Positions 1 to 11,309 are shown, numbered from the stretch's first letter. The stretch is DNA of 64,000 bases from Physella acuta (GCF_028476545.1 NW_026731905.1:1034001-1098000), one strand, 5' to 3'. The notes: generated from the sequence alone by a model not told the origin. Numbers and translations: made by a program.

Positions 1-60
1 AGCCTATAATTCTTTAGACTTATTTACGCATCTTTTCCTGTTCGTGCCCAAAATACCCGG

Positions 61-215
61 AGAAGAAGGAAGTAGAGTTAATCTGTTTCAATGACCTCGG
101 TATGACCATCACCTTTGTTTCCCTAGCGTGAGTCAGGTACTCACGCACTCTAGACTTTAGGCTTAGCAGTCTTGAGCGCAACCACCAACCACGACTTACT
201 CATACAAAAGAGAAT
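61..215 (-). mobile_element. tRNA-derived SINE, minus orientation
   Basis: Read on the minus strand, a tRNA-like head (GGTGGTTGCGCTCAAGACTG) is followed by a body containing GAGTACCTGACTCACGCTAG and ACCGAGGTCATTGAAACAGA. The same body order recurs at 17330-17625, 35266-35475, 48513-48760 and 54055-54820, so this is one member of a dispersed family. It is diverged from the other copies. The ends are approximate. Confidence 0.6.
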
Positions 216-597
216 TTATTTTAATAACACCACGTCTAAAGATAAGATTTACCACCAGGGGTCAGGATTATACACTGACATTTATCTGTACAATTTATCA
301 TATTTTGGTCTGCTTTAAGGCGATGTTATACTTGAAATTTAATTAAATCCCACATCCGTACATCCCCTGTGACCCATGGTATTTTACCATTTGATTTCCA
401 ATCGCCGATATAAGGAAATTTTCCTATTTTCCGAGCTGTCAAAAATCGAAGATATATTGAGTAGACGGAGAAGACAGGGTCATATCCCTCGTGCCACGGT
501 GGACCATTGATCGCCACCCCCCCCCCACCGACTGGTGAGTAGATTCACCTTAAACGGTCTGGGGTGGGGCACAGACATCTAATCTGAAAGGGGTTGA
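216..597. other. Non-coding flank of the inverted repeat
   Basis: No gene is visible. A C-run lies at about 517-527. The stretch ACAGACATCTAATCTGAAAG (571-590) resembles the tail of the SINE family in this window, so the inverted-repeat element may have landed in or beside an old SINE. Confidence 0.35.
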
Positions 598-603
598 GTG
601 ATG
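598..603. repeat. Target-site duplication, left copy (GTGATG)
   Basis: GTGATG abuts the left arm at 604. The identical hexamer abuts the right arm at 8803-8808. A 6-bp duplication sitting exactly at both arm ends is the expected footprint of transposition. Confidence 0.75.
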
Positions 604-1010
604 AGTAGTATATTAGGTCCCTTTTGGGTCGCATGGGTGAGCAGGATGCGGATGCGGATGCGGATGCGGAACAAAGGCTATATAGGAAAATACTCCCCCA
701 GCCTGGTACAATGACATATAGCAAAATACTCACCCTCCTGGGTGGAGTGGGTGATGCGGAGGGTGAGCCTGCCGCAAAGACATATAGTAAAATACTCCCT
801 GGGTGATGCGGAGGTACACCGACATATAGTAAAATACTCACCCACCTGGGTGAGGGTGGGTGAGCCGCAGGAACAATGACATATAGTAAAATACTCACCC
901 ACCTGGGTGAAGGTTGGTGAGGGTGGGTGAGCCGCAGGAACAATGAGATATAGTAAAATACTCACCCACCCTAGGGTGGGTGATGCGGATGCGGAGTAGG
1001 TCAGTAGGTC
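604..1010. repeat. Sub-terminal motif array of the arm
   Basis: Six copies of a TATAGTAAAATACTC-type word (about 676, 716, 780, 821, 879 and 948) alternate with the self-complementary CACCCACCTGGGTG. A GATGCG hexamer repeat lies at 645-668. The mirror copy occupies 8400-8802. Dense sub-terminal repeats are typical of transposase-binding ends; that role is inference. Confidence 0.7.
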
Positions 1011-1019
1011 ACCTTTTGG

Positions 1020-1500
1020 TAACCTTGTGACGTAATTAGTAACATTATGACGTAATCATTGACCTAGTTACGTAATTTTAATGCGTTTTTAATTAGTTTT
1101 AATGAGTTTTTAAAATTTTAATTAATTTTTTGACCTAGTTACGTAATTTTAATGTATTTTTTAATTAGTTTTAATGAGTTTTTAAATTTTTTAATTAATT
1201 TTTATTATCGAGTTACGTAATTTAATTACTTTGATTGTATTTTTATTTTGTTTAATTTGTTTGTTTACTTGTTGTTTAATTTAATTACTTTGTTTATATT
1301 GTGTAATTTTTATTAACGAGTTACGTAATTTGATTATTTGTTTACTTTTTAATTATTTTTATTGACGAGTTACGTAATTTGATTATTTGTTTACTTTTTA
1401 ATTCTTTTTATTTTGTTTTTAAATTTTATAGTTGTTTATTTATTATTTTTTATTAATTATTATTAACTAGTTACGTAATTTGATTTTAATTACTTTTGTT
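1020..1500. repeat. AT-rich block with recurrent TTACGTAA
   Basis: At least six exact TTACGTAA octamers occur (1068, 1139, 1213, 1321, about 1370, about 1469), plus two TGACGTAA variants near 1028 and 1048, each in a tract of TTTTAATTA-type sequence. The mirror block is about 7905-8385. TTACGTAA is the palindromic consensus of PAR/C-EBP-type bZIP factors. Confidence 0.65.
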
Positions 1501-2299
1501 TATTTATTTATTTGATATATTTCTTTTCTTTGATGTATGGTATTTAAAATAAAAGACACTGTTTATTTGATTGTATGTATGTTTAATAGTAAACGGATAG
1601 GGGTGTTGGTGGATGAGAGGGGGAGTAATGATGGGGTTTGAGGGTAGGGGTGCGTTAGCGTGTACTTTGTGAATAACATCCATTAACCAGACATGTAACA
1701 CCTGTTACGTATTGATTGCACCCACTGGACCATCACAGCATGATGTCCCACCTAATTAAATTTTTGTTATGCTTCACTGAGTTTCCCCCGAGCGGTTTGA
1801 TAGGTCATGATGATTAACGACGTACATTAAGCGCGTCTCCGCGTTAAGTGTGGGAACACCTGTTACCACGTTAATCGATTTTTCCCCGCTCGGTTACTAG
1901 AGTGGGAAGCCATCACGTAACAGCTGGTGCTGTAATTACCCTGAGTAAGGACATTGGTTGTAACTATTCGCTTATAGCGAGGGTCAGCGAAAACAAAATA
2001 TATTTAAGGGTTGGAATTTTCTTTCAACCACCGTTAAGTCAGGTTTGAGACGAAACAAAGTCTCGGTAGGTTCGTGTTTTTTTTTTTTAAATTGGCGACA
2101 GGGCGACTTGGTGCGTTGGTACGTGAGGTATGCGGGTAGACATGTTTTTTTACAAGTCTGGAAAAGTAATTACGTTTTTGTATGACCGTTCCGATTTTCT
2201 TTTGATCTGACCACCATTTGACCACACTGAGTCAGATAAATTTAACAAATGTTCAATACATAGTCGCTTATAATAACACGGGTGAGGGGTGTAAGCAGG

Positions 2300-2572
2300 C
2301 GGGTGGTGGTAAGGTGGTGGTGGTAAGGTGGTAGTGGTAAGGTGGTGGTAAGGTGGTGGTAAGGTGGTGGTAAGGTGGTGGTAAGGTGGTGGTGGTAAGG
2401 TGGTGGTAAGGTGGTGGTAAGGTGGTGGTAAGGTGGTGGTAAGGTGGTGGTGGTAAGGTGGTGGTAAGGTGGTGGTAAGGTGGTGGTAAGGTGGTGGTAA
2501 GGTGGTGGTGGTGGTGGTGGTGGTGGTGGTGGTGGTGGTGGTGGTGGTAAGGTGGTGGTAAGGTGGTGCTAA
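2300..2572. repeat. GGTGGTAA / GGT minisatellite (left arm)
   Basis: Repeats of GGTGGTAA pass into a pure (GGT)n run near 2503-2550. The mirror copy is at about 6834-7106. It reads as a 154-aa Thr/Pro/His-rich frame on the complementary strand, which I regard as a by-product of the repeat. Confidence 0.9.
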
Positions 2573-2849
2573 ATTTGTTTGGAGTAAAGGATATATAGTA
2601 AAAGATTCCACCACCTAAGTGAGGTGGATTTTAATTTTAATTTTTTTTTATTTTATTTTTTTTTTCATCATCTGTTAACTTTAAGGTTCTATAACTCTAT
2701 ATATTTTAATACGTTTTTTGATTCAAATGAGTTTACTCCCCCTAACGTAAGTACATGTAAAGAGGGATTTCCTATAGATCTGTAATGAATTAGGCCTTTT
2801 TGACTATGACTTGTTGCCCAGGTGTTGACATGATACACTTTTTTGAGAT

Positions 2850-2884
2850 ACATGTACACACACACACACACACACACATACACA

Positions 2885-2921
<37 letters not shown>

Positions 2922-2934
2922 GCGCGCGCGCGCG
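2850..2934. repeat. (CA)n-(CG)n microsatellite (left arm)
   Basis: Alternating CA/TACACA passes into (CG)n. The right-arm counterpart (about 6462-6550) is a few units longer, one of the few places where the arms differ. Confidence 0.9.
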
Positions 2935-4003
2935 AAATTCATACTAGGTCGATAAAGGCGGAGAGAACTTATAGGTATACATTATCATGGTGACAACAAA
3001 AGCGATCCTTATTTTATTTACATGAAAGCGTGTTTTCCAAAAAGTGTCGCCATGCCGTTGTCATTTTCGCAGCGGGGTTTATTTTAAGTGCACCCAGTGC
3101 ACAGTTGTTTACATTTTAAAAGAAGTATCACGTGTCTTCCCCATAGGTCTTCCCTAATAGAGAAACGAGAGGAAAGACAACTGTTCTAAAATTAGAACAG
3201 CCTTGTCTACAGACACGAGTATCGTCCCTTGTGAAAAAATTCGCGTCAGAATCCTTAACTAAACAGTCAATTTCTTTAACAAGTTAAAAAATAATTTAGG
3301 AAGACAAGGGTTAACAACATTAGACGCTACCGTTTTTGTTTCCTGTGACGACAAGGCACAATACACTTTTTTATTTTATGTCTCAAGTAGAGGGGTGGGA
3401 AATTTTTTTCTTTGTAAGTGTGTTGTAAACAATGGGTAGAGGAAGCGATTACTAGGTAAGAGGGGAGAGAATGTGACGTCAATCGCGATATTTGAAAACA
3501 TGGCGATGTTTAATCTCAACCAAAAAAGGCAATGAACCTAGAAGGAAGACGAATATATATATATATATCTTAGTCTTGCAGCAGATTGCCTTCCCATGTT
3601 CGCTTTAGTATTACAGTTTTCATCAAACTTCTTTTTGACTTGAACTTCTTTAATTTTTAAGAAAGTTTACTTATACATAATACATTACGTCTAAGGACAA
3701 TTTTTTATTTTTACCACTCAATGTATTTTCTTTTTCTATATCTTACATTGTCATCTTAATTTTTGATCACCTTAGTAAAAATTTGCTTAAGATTATAAAC
3801 TTCAAGTTTTAAAAAACAACAACGTTATAGTACGTCGTGTCAAATGACACACCGTTTAAAATGTCTACATTTAAAGTTCACCAAAATAAGGACGTAAAAA
3901 CTAAATATGATATGACGTTAGCATACATATCATTCAATCTAATCACTCTAAAGTACAAATCAATAATTTTTATTGATTAAGGGGCTGGGTGAGTTATTTT
4001 TAT

Positions 4004-5393
4004 TCGGGTGCCCAGGGAAGGTTTGGAGTTGGTTGGGACAGATTTTATACACGAGTCGGTGACGTTTTCACCGAGGCAGGGTTCGAATCTAGACCATGCA
4101 TGTTTTGGAATTGTTAGGGAGAGTTAAACTAAGGTCGGTGAAGTTTTCACCGAGGTTGGTTTTGAACTCGGAACATGCATGTTTTGGAATCGGTAGGTGT
4201 AGAGTCCATACTAGGGTCGGGGAGTTTTGCTAACACTGAGCCAGGTTGCAAAGTTGGCACATGCATGTTTAGGAATTGATGGTAGCCGAGTTCATACTAG
4301 TGTCGGTGAAGGTTGGTTTTGATCTCGGAACATGTATGTTTTGAAATTGTTGGTAACCGAGTTCATACTAGGGTCAGGGGAGTTTTTGTTAACACCGAGG
4401 CAGGTTGCAAAGTTGGTACATGCATGTTTAGGAATTGTTGGTAGCCGAGTTCATACTAGTGTCGGTGAAGGTTGGTTTTGAACTCGGAGCATGCATGTTT
4501 TGAAATTGTTGGTAACCGAGTTCAGACTAGGGACGGGGGTGTTTTCACCGAGGCAGGTTACAAAGTTCGTATATGCATCATTGGAATTGTTAGGTAGAGT
4601 TAAACTAAGGTCGGTGAAGTTTTCACCGAGGTAGGTTACAAAGTTGGTACATGGATGTTTAGGAATTGATGGCAGTCGAGTTCATACTAGGGTCGGGGAA
4701 TTTTGTTAGCACTGAGGCAGGTTGGAAAGTTGTTACATGCATGTTTGGGAATTGTTGGTAGCCGAGTTCATACTAGTGTCGGTGAAGGTTGGTTTTGAAC
4801 TCGGAACATGCATGTTTTGGAATTGTTGGTAGCCGAGTTCATACTAGTGTCGGTGAAGGTTGGTTTTGAACTCGGAACATGCATGTTTTGGAATCGGTAG
4901 GTGTAGAGTCCATACTAAGGTCGGTGAAGTTTTCAACAAGACAGGTTTCAAAGTTAGTACAGGCATGTTTTGGAAGTGTTAGGGGCCGAGTTCATAGTAG
5001 TGTCGGTGAAGGTTGGTTTTGAACTCGGAACATGCATGTTTTGAAATTGTTGGTAACCGAGTTCATACTAGGGACGGGGGCGAGGGCGGCGGACAAAATT
5101 GTCGATGTAGGTAGGGTGCAAGAGATATTCAACGAGGAGTGGTGTCTACAAGTTATGTATCCCAGTCTGTTGGAGTGGTTTCTAGGGGGTTGTGATATTA
5201 GTTGAATAAATATTTGTCTGTAGGATTGTCATACAGCCTTTGTCTCTTAAATGGCATAGGTATAGTGCGGGTAGTAGTAGTAGTACGGTCTGTTTATCTA
5301 ACGGTTGGTATTGAGGTTAGTGTGATGACGCAAGGTTGGATGGGAGAAGGGGAACGGGGTTGCGGACAAAGGGAAGGGGAAGGGCGAATAGTG
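4004..5393 (+). repeat. Spacer of inverted repeat, complex tandem repeat
   Basis: Irregular units of about 50-115 bp share GAACTCGGAACATGCATGTT, GCCGAGTTCATACTAG and GTCGGTGAAG modules in varying combinations, giving a higher-order pattern. The repeats fade after about 5075 into single-copy sequence. A 72-codon frame at 5202-5420 crosses into the right arm and is not credible as a gene. Confidence 0.85.
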
Positions 5394-6477
5394 ATAAAAA
5401 TAACTCACCCAGCCCCTTAATCAATAAAAATTATTGATTTGTACTTTAGAGTGATTAGATTGAATGATATGTATGCTAACGTCATATCATATTTAGTTTT
5501 TACGTCATTATTTTGGTGAACTTTAAATGTAGACATTTTAAACGGTGTGTCATTTGACACGACGTACTATAACGTTGTTGTTTTTTAAAACTTGAAGTTT
5601 ATAATCTTAAGCAAATTTTTACTAAGGTGATCAAAAATTAAGATGACAATGTAAGATATAGAAAAAGAAAATACATTGAGTGGTAAAAATAAAAAATTGT
5701 CCTTAGACGTAATGTATTATGTATAAGTAAACTTTCTTAAAAATTAAAGAAGTTCAAGTCAAAAAGAAGTTTGATGAAAACTGTAATACTAAAGCGAACA
5801 TGGGAAGGCAATCTGCTGCAAGACTAAGATATATATATATATATATTCGTCTTCCTTCTAGGTTCATTGCCTTTTTTGGTTGAGATTAAACATCGCCATG
5901 TTTTCAAATATCGCGATTGACGTCACATTCTCTCCCCTCTTACCTAGTAATCGCTTCCTCTACCCATTGTTTACAACACACTTACAAAGAAAAAAATTTC
6001 CCACCCCTCTACTTGAGACATAAAATAAAAAAGTGTATTGTGCCTTGTCGTCACAGGAAACAAAAACGGTAGCGTCTAATGTTGTTAACCCTTGTCTTCC
6101 TAAATTATTTTTTAACTTGTTAAAGAAATTGACTGTTTAGTTAAGGATTCTGACGCGAATTTTTTCACAAGGGACGATACTCGTGTCTGTAGACAAGGCT
6201 GTTCTAATTTTAGAACAGTTGTCTTTCCTCTCGTTTCTCTATTAGGGAAGACCTATGGGGAAGACACGTGATACTTCTTTTAAAATGTAAACAACTGTGC
6301 ACTGGGTGCACTTAAAATAAACCCCGCTGCGAAAATGACAACGGCATGGCGACACTTTTTGGAAAACACGCTTTCATGTAAATAAAATAAGGATCGCTTT
6401 TGTTGTCACCATGATAATGTATACCTATAAGTTCTCTCCGCCTTTATCGACCTAGTATGAATTTCGCGCGCGCGCGC

Positions 6478-6520
<43 letters not shown>

Positions 6521-8802
6521 TGTGTATGTGTGTGTGTGTGTGTGTGTGTACATGTATCTCAAAAAAGTGTATCATGTCAACACCTGGGCAACAAGTCATA
6601 GTCAAAAAGGCCTAATTCATTACAGATCTATAGGAAATCCCTCTTTACATGTACTTACGTTAGGGGGAGTAAACTCATTTGAATCAAAAAACGTATTAAA
6701 ATATATAGAGTTATAGAACCTTAAAGTTAACAGATGATGAAAAAAAAATAAAATAAAAAAAAAATTAAAATTAAAATCCACCTCACTTAGGTGGTGGAAT
6801 CTTTTACTATATATCCTTTACTCCAAACAAATTTAGCACCACCTTACCACCACCTTACCACCACCACCACCACCACCACCACCACCACCACCACCACCAC
6901 CACCTTACCACCACCTTACCACCACCTTACCACCACCTTACCACCACCTTACCACCACCACCTTACCACCACCTTACCACCACCTTACCACCACCTTACC
7001 ACCACCTTACCACCACCACCTTACCACCACCTTACCACCACCTTACCACCACCTTACCACCACCTTACCACTACCACCTTACCACCACCACCTTACCACC
7101 ACCCGCCTGCTTACACCCCTCACCCGTGTTATTATAAGCGACTATGTATTGAACATTTGTTAAATTTATCTGACTCAGTGTGGTCAAATGGTGGTCAGAT
7201 CAAAAGAAAATCGGAACGGTCATACAAAAACGTAATTACTTTTCCAGACTTGTAAAAAAACATGTCTACCCGCATACCTCACGTACCAACGCACCAAGTC
7301 GCCCTGTCGCCAATTTAAAAAAAAAAAAACACGAACCTACCGAGACTTTGTTTCGTCTCAAACCTGACTTAACGGTGGTTGAAAGAAAATTCCAACCCTT
7401 AAATATATTTTGTTTTCGCTGACCCTCGCTATAAGCGAATAGTTACAACCAATGTCCTTACTCAGGGTAATTACAGCACCAGCTGTTACGTGATGGCTTC
7501 CCACTCTAGTAACCGAGCGGGGAAAAATCGATTAACGTGGTAACAGGTGTTCCCACACTTAACGCGGAGACGCGCTTAATGTACGTCGTTAATCATCATG
7601 ACCTATCAAACCGCTCGGGGGAAACTCAGTGAAGCATAACAAAAATTTAATTAGGTGGGACATCATGCTGTGATGGTCCAGTGGGTGCGATCAATACGTA
7701 ACAGGTGTTACATGTCTGGTTAATGGATGTTATTCACAAAGTACACGCTAACGCACCCCTACCCTCAAACCCCATCATTACTCCCCCTCTCATCCACCAA
7801 CACCCCTATCCGTTTACTATTAAACATACATACAATCAAATAAACAGTGTCTTTTATTTTAAATACCATACATCAAAGAAAAGAAATATATCAAATAAAT
7901 AAATAAACAAAAGTAATTAAAATCAAATTACGTAACTAGTTAATAATAATTAATAAAAAATAATAAATAAACAACTATAAAATTTAAAAACAAAATAAAA
8001 AGAATTAAAAAGTAAACAAATAATCAAATTACGTAACTCGTCAATAAAAATAATTAAAAAGTAAACAAATAATCAAATTACGTAACTCGTTAATAAAAAT
8101 TACACAATATAAACAAAGTAATTAAATTAAACAACAAGTAAACAAACAAATTAAACAAAATAAAAATACAATCAAAGTAATTAAATTACGTAACTCGATA
8201 ATAAAAATTAATTAAAAAATTTAAAAACTCATTAAAACTAATTAAAAAATACATTAAAATTACGTAACTAGGTCAAAAAATTAATTAAAATTTTAAAAAC
8301 TCATTAAAACTAATTAAAAACGCATTAAAATTACGTAACTAGGTCAATGATTACGTCATAATGTTACTAATTACGTCACAAGGTTACCAAAAGGTGACCT
8401 ACTGACCTACTCCGCATCCGCATCACCCACCCTAGGGTGGGTGAGTATTTTACTATATCTCATTGTTCCTGCGGCTCACCCACCCTCACCAACCTTCACC
8501 CAGGTGGGTGAGTATTTTACTATATGTCATTGTTCCTGCGGCTCACCCACCCTCACCCAGGTGGGTGAGTATTTTACTATATGTCGGTGTACCTCCGCAT
8601 CACCCAGGGAGTATTTTACTATATGTCTTTGCGGCAGGCTCACCCTCCGCATCACCCACTCCACCCAGGAGGGTGAGTATTTTGCTATATGTCATTGTAC
8701 CAGGCTGGGGGAGTATTTTCCTATATAGCCTTTGTTCCGCATCCGCATCCGCATCCGCATCCTGCTCACCCATGCGACCCAAAAGGGACCTAATATACTA
8801 CT
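5394..8802 (-). repeat. Right arm of giant inverted repeat
   Basis: This is the reverse complement of 604-4003. It is 9 bp longer because of simple-repeat length differences, with very few substitutions. It ends TAATATACTACT at 8802, directly followed by the second GTGATG. Confidence 0.95.
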
Positions 8803-8808
8803 GTGATG
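8803..8808. repeat. Target-site duplication, right copy (GTGATG)
   Basis: It matches 598-603 exactly and abuts the right arm tip. A poly-G tract follows at 8813-8829. Confidence 0.75.
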
Positions 8809-8829
8809 ATGGGGTGGGGGGGGGGGGGG

Positions 8830-9240
8830 AAGGCTGATATTTGTTTCTGTATTTCTTTTCTACTCTATGTGGGTTTTTTTTACGAAATTCTAAACTAATA
8901 TTCAATATCCTGAATATCTGATTATATTTTGATTATTTTTTAAACGCCATACCCCAGTAGGACTATATTTCCGAGGTTCTGAACTGGTCTCAGATATCAC
9001 TGAATATTCAAAAACTTTGAAAACTCCATGTACAAACGTGTCTGTATCTTTTTAAAATGTATCTTTGAATATCTGCATTTATTACTTTTTGGAAACGCCT
9101 TACTTCCAGTGAATCCATATATCTATCGGTCCTAGACCGATATCAAAAAACATTGTATGTCTGAATATGTCGGTTTTTGCTAAAGCCTTACCCCAACTGT
9201 TGTCCTTTCAACTTCAGCCAATGACAAAATAATAACCCAT
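8830..9240. repeat. Degenerate ~150 bp tandem repeat, about three copies
   Basis: GAATATCTG ... TTTTGGAAACGCC / TTTTTAAACGCC / TTTTTGCTAAAGCC modules, each followed by a TACCCC-like or TACTTCC-like stretch, recur near 8900, 9065 and 9165. The copies are strongly diverged. No gene is seen. Confidence 0.45.
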
Positions 9241-9289
9241 GTTGTTTTTATTTCCCCCGGGGGAAGACGCACCATCAAATTAGAAAATT

Positions 9290-9480
9290 CGATTCTTGTC
9301 CCGAGTCGATTCCAGGTCGAGGTGGAGCGCGTGTTTAGCCGCAGGTCGCGTTGTATCATGGTCGCGCGCCCAATGACCTGTGACCTAACGCGTGTTCCCG
9401 GAGCAAATCACGCATTTTCTCGCCTGCTTGATCACGTGATGCAGCTGATGTGACCAATCGGTGCCAGCCAATGTCTGGTG
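9290..9480. promoter_or_regulatory. CpG-rich patch with CCAAT and E-box words
   Basis: This block is unusually CpG-rich for the window (GTCGCGCGCC, AACGCGTGTTCC). It holds CACGTG and two CCAAT words (CCAATCGG, GCCAATGTC) close together. It looks promoter-like, but no coding exon is visible downstream on either strand, so it could equally be part of an unrecognised repeat. Confidence 0.3.
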
Positions 9481-9631
9481 GAAATTTTAGTGGTGTTGGT
9501 GTGTGGTGTGTGTGTGGTGTTTACCAGGGGTAATGTGGTGTACAAAATGTCGGATGGTTGATGGTTTTATTTGCTCTTGTTTAGTCCTGGGAGACCTCGA
9601 CGTTATAGTAGGGCACTGTTGTGTGTGGCTA

Positions 9632-9836
9632 TTGTGTGCGGGTAGCCTACAGGTGTGGGTAGCCTACAAGTGTAGGTAGCCTAAAAGTGTGGGTAGCCTA
9701 CACGTGTGGGTAGCCTACACGTGTGGGTAGCATACACGTGTGGGTAGCATACAAGTGTGGGTAGCATACAAGTGTGGGTAGCATACAAGTGTGGGTAGCA
9801 TACAAGTGTGGGTAGCATACAAGTGTGGGTAGCCTT
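9632..9836. repeat. 17-bp minisatellite, about 12 copies
   Basis: GTGTGGGTAGCATACAA-type units repeat with a 17-bp period. Early copies have GCCTACA and later ones GCATACA, a stepwise variant turnover along the array. Confidence 0.9.
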
Positions 9837-10075
9837 AGAGTTTTTGTAACCTGCAGTGTGTGTACCGTGTGTACAATCCCTTCTGTATCTACTATTTTCT
9901 CAGTGTTCATTTCTCGCCATGAATGCGCCTTTGTCTGATTTATTCCGTCTAAAACAAACTTCTACAGCCGTAACGTCCGTCAAAGAAGATATACATTGAG
10001 CGACTGTTGAAACAACACATGTAGCTACTGAGCAACTTTACTTACAAGCACCAACATTTGGTTGCCGTGCGCACA

Positions 10076-10250
10076 TTTTGGCATATGTAGTCTAGCTCTG
10101 CCCATATATTTGGGCATATAAGTTAGCTGTGCCCATGTATTAAGGCAGATAAGGTTAGCTCTGCCCACCTATTTGGGCAGATAAGATTAGTTTTGTCCAC
10201 ATTTTCGGACAGATGAGATTAGCTGTGCCCTTAAATTCGGGCAGTTAATG
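10076..10250. repeat. ~41 bp tandem repeat with internal hairpin
   Basis: Four to five units of the form TTAGCTCTGCCCA...TTTGGGCAGATAA repeat. Within each unit TGCCCA and TGGGCA are inverted, and one unit shows a compensating change on both sides (GTCCA...GGACA). Confidence 0.7.
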
Positions 10251-10479
10251 AAGCCAGTAAACATTCTTCATCACTGAACATAACCATGACAATCGCTAGA
10301 AAGTCTGAACTCAGCTTAAGAATTTAAATACAGTTGTCATGGCTACCAGCGGTGTACGTGTACCGGTGTGGCTGATCAATATAATCTCAAACTTTGTGCT
10401 AGTTATTAAGATATTCAACTTGAATTCTTTCGCATGATTCGATCAAATTGAAATGCCTAGGCGAACTCTTTCACGCCCG

Positions 10480-10720
10480 GCTATGTAAGAAAATATGTGA
10501 TATACTTTACGACATGCACGAATATAGTGATATACTTGAGAAAATATGTGATTTACTTTATGGCATGTAAGAGCACTGTGATAAACTTTACACCTTTTAA
10601 GAAAACATATACTTTACGCCATATATGAAAACATGTGATATACTTTACGCCATGCCAGGATACTGTAATATACTTTATGTTATTAAGGAATACATGTGAT
10701 TTACTTTTATAGAATAGTAA
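10480..10720. repeat. Degenerate repeat of GTGATATACTTTACGCCATG type
   Basis: About seven imperfect units near 35 bp contain AAAATATGTGATATACTTTA variants. The minus-strand frame over it is a repeat artefact. Confidence 0.65.
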
Positions 10721-10814
10721 CGAAATAACGAACAACTCGCGAAACCTGAGGCAGCTTCATCAGACAAGTTTGAGAGGTCTGCGCAGTTTTTTATTTGTGA
10801 CAATATGCCGGTTT

Positions 10815-10990
10815 GAACTCTAGTCTTCCGTGACAGCCTGCCTGTTGTGGCAGTCTACCTGCTGTGACAGTCTGCTGTGACAGCCTACCTACCTGTTGTA
10901 ACAGACTGCCTACTGTCACAGTCTACCTGCCTGTTGTGAGTCTACCCGGCTGTTTAACGGCAGTGACACCCTGCCTGTTTAAACAGCCTG
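10815..10990. repeat. Degenerate repeat of ACAGTCTACCTGCCTGTTGTG type words
   Basis: Short units built from CAGCCTGCCTGTTGT and CAGTCTACCTGC alternate irregularly. No gene is seen here or in the following 300 bp (10991-11310). Confidence 0.6.
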
Positions 10991-11309
10991 TTGCACAACA
11001 TTGAAAAGTAATATTTTTACATTGCAAGTACTTAAATATTTAATTTTAAAGACATATACAAGATGGGCTTAACAAAAAAAATGTAATCCAATAAACAGAG
11101 CAATAACTTAGCGGAGGACTATCCATCTGTTTGTTCGCCCAGCGCCGCGTCTTGTTGGAGGGAACTCGGTGTAAGAGCTTAGATCCGTCCAGTCAAGCGA
11201 AGCTCAAGGTCAGGCTGAGCTCCAACCAGCCGAGCTAATCCCGGGGAGGGGCCTCACCCACCGACCCCCACCCCGCCAGAGATTTCCTGTCTGTGATTAA
11301 GTCTGTCTG

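Larger units (their letters stand above)
604..4003 (+). repeat. Left arm of giant inverted repeat
   Basis: The order from the tip inwards is a sub-terminal motif array (604-1010), an AT-rich zone with TTACGTAA sites (1020-1500), about 0.8 kb of mixed sequence, a GGTGGTAA minisatellite (2300-2572), a CA/CG tract (2850-2934), and about 1.07 kb of AT-rich unique sequence. The arm ends in GTTATTTTTAT at 4003. It pairs with 5394-8802 essentially base for base. Confidence 0.95.
604..8802. mobile_element. Giant inverted-repeat mobile element, non-coding, 8.2 kb
   Basis: Two near-identical arms (604-4003 and 5394-8802) in inverted orientation surround a 1.39 kb tandem-repeat spacer. The element begins AGTAGTATATTAGG, ends with its reverse complement, and is flanked by a perfect 6-bp duplication GTGATG. 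A 6-bp duplication with an AG terminus recalls Polinton/Maverick elements; IS3EU and Dada DNA transposons also make about 6-bp duplications, and Foldback-type elements have similar long repeat-rich arms. No transposase, integrase, polymerase or capsid gene is visible, so it would be a non-autonomous derivative. It looks structurally whole. Arm identity is so high (a few base differences plus length changes in simple runs) that insertion was recent or the arms are homogenised by gene conversion. Family assignment is inference. Confidence 0.75.

Noticed and set aside
545-965. Overlapping frames rich in VSILLYV repeats at the element tips
   Set aside because: They are translations of the sub-terminal repeat in different phases on the same strand; a real gene would show one preferred frame.
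2150-2614. 154-aa Thr/Pro/His-rich frame in the arm, repeated identically in the other arm at 6791-7255
   Set aside because: It is driven by the GGTGGTAA/GGT minisatellite and its identity only reflects arm identity. There is no domain or splice context.
604-8802. Inverted repeat as a sequencing hairpin or assembly artefact
   Set aside because: A 1.39 kb non-palindromic core, small arm differences and an exact 6-bp target duplication argue for a real element, though read-level proof is not available here.
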